DNA of 64,000 nucleotides, from assembly GCF_000815025.1 (NCBI RefSeq), contig NZ_CP007541.1, positions 1 to 64,000 of the forward strand, given 5' to 3'. Of this stretch, positions 63,279 to 64,000 are shown piece after piece. Made by a program: the position numbers and the translations under genes. A model generated the notes under the pieces. The model was not told where the DNA came from, did no database searches, and saw nothing but the letters and a program-made list of their open reading frames with translations. The first letter of the stretch is position 1. Each line of letters opens with the position of its first letter. Source of the DNA: Coxiella endosymbiont of Amblyomma americanum (GTDB lineage Bacteria; Pseudomonadota; Gammaproteobacteria; Coxiellales; Coxiellaceae).

Positions 63279-64000
63279 ATGTTTAAAAAAAACTGGCGAC
63301 CAATTGCTTCTCTTAACAATCTGCGATGGCGGGCAAAGCTATACGCTGACGTTCGAAAGTTTTTTTCGGAAAGAGGCGTTTTAGAGGTCGAAACTCCTCT
63401 TTTGTCAAAATACACTGTAACTGATATTAATATCGAAAGTTTTCAGACAACTTACTATAATAAAAAGGAAACACATCAATATTATTTGCAACCCTCTCCG
63501 GAATATGCTATGAAGCGACTCCTTGCAAGTGGAATTGGTCCAATCTATCAAATCTGTAAAGCTATGCGTAATGGAGAATACGGTTCCCGGCATAATCCTG
63601 AATTTACTTTATTAGAATGGTATCGACCAAATTTTAGTTATCAAGATTTAATGGATGAAATGGACGCACTATTGCAATTCACCTTACAAACAAAACCATC
63701 TGTCCGGAAAACCTACGTCGCTTTGTTTTTGGAATATCTTGCAATTCATCCATTCCAGATTTCACTAAAGAAATTACAATCCTTATCTCGACAATTTTTA
63801 TTAGAAAAAACTGATCATTACAGAGATCGTGATACTTTATTACAGATTTTATTTATTCACGTTATTGAACCCCAAATTGGGTTCAAACGGCCTGTATTTG
63901 TTTATGAATTCCCAGCTTCTCAAGCAGCTCTGGCAAAAATACATCCTCAAAATTCAAGTGTCTCTCTACGATTTGAAGTGTATATTGAAGGTATAGAATG
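63279..64000 (+). CDS. epmA: EF-P beta-lysine ligase EpmA (5' part; runs off the window)
   Basis: EpmA is a LysRS-like ligase that attaches (R)-beta-lysine to Lys34 of EF-P. The first 240 codons are uninterrupted: LRWRAKLYADVRKFFSERG, VLEVETPLLSKYTVTD, LQPSPEYAMKRLLASGIG, YQICKAMRNGEYGSRHNPEF and LLEWYRPNFSY match the family start to finish, and FVYEFPASQAALAKI lies near the edge. The anticodon-binding domain of true LysRS is absent, as expected. The last ~85 codons are outside the window. Confidence 0.95.
   Translation, partial: MFKKNWRPIASLNNLRWRAKLYADVRKFFSERGVLEVETPLLSKYTVTDINIESFQTTYYNKKETHQYYLQPSPEYAMKRLLASGIGPIYQICKAMRNGEYGSRHNPEFTLLEWYRPNFSYQDLMDEMDALLQFTLQTKPSVRKTYVALFLEYLAIHPFQISLKKLQSLSRQFLLEKTDHYRDRDTLLQILFIHVIEPQIGFKRPVFVYEFPASQAALAKIHPQNSSVSLRFEVYIEGIE

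Overview
The window reads as a chromosome segment of an AT-rich (about two-thirds A+T by eye), host-restricted gammaproteobacterium. It has housekeeping genes with gammaproteobacterial operon order, no mobile elements, no CRISPR, no rRNA or recognisable tRNA, and many 0.2-1.1 kb gene-free gaps, some holding what look like decayed genes. Gene content and order fit Coxiellaceae (Legionellales), most likely a reduced Coxiella-like arthropod symbiont. The genus is an inference from content and was not tested by any search.

Layout: 1-5 kb carries dnaN-recF-gyrB (origin-type cluster, dnaA presumably just upstream). 5-10 kb has rsmD(-), rpoH, glyQ-glyS, with ftsY/ftsE/ftsX absent between rsmD and rpoH and a probable creA remnant after rpoH. 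10-16 kb is rpmH-rnpA-(yidD remnant)-yidC-mnmE-mnmG. 16-25 kb is a complete reverse-strand ATP synthase operon atpIBEFHAGDC ending in glmU. 25-31 kb has prlC, rpiA, csrA and the shikimate genes aroE, aroB, aroK. 31-36 kb has a rubredoxin gene (55 codons, TTG start), erpA, rsmJ, a 1.1 kb gene-poor gap, rpe and epmB. 36-43 kb has feoABC with a Fur-box-like promoter and a two-gene NitT/TauT-type ABC system. 43-51 kb has engB and the carbon operon tkt-gap-pgk-pyk-fba. 51-64 kb has glmS, polA-moeB-like, an APC permease, pdxB, priA, efp and the 5' part of epmA.

Together the genes give replication (clamp, gyrase, Pol I, PriA), translation support (GlyRS, EF-P with both modifying enzymes EpmA and EpmB, tRNA U34 modification by MnmE/MnmG), ATP synthesis, lower glycolysis plus the non-oxidative pentose branch (tkt, rpe, rpiA), chorismate-directed synthesis, an early vitamin B6 step (pdxB), Fe-S assembly and ferrous iron uptake. 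This profile suits an intracellular partner that keeps core metabolism and some cofactor synthesis.

The most notable signals are small departures from family norms. A perfect 15-bp inverted repeat places the aroE Shine-Dalgarno in a hairpin arm. CsrA has about 30 extra residues between strands 1 and 2, and ErpA about 22 extra residues between its iron-sulfur cysteines. PriA lacks the segment holding the winged-helix domain. PolA has lost most catalytic acids of its proofreading domain. A promoter-plus-terminator unit without a gene lies just before csrA. No clearly new multi-gene system is visible.
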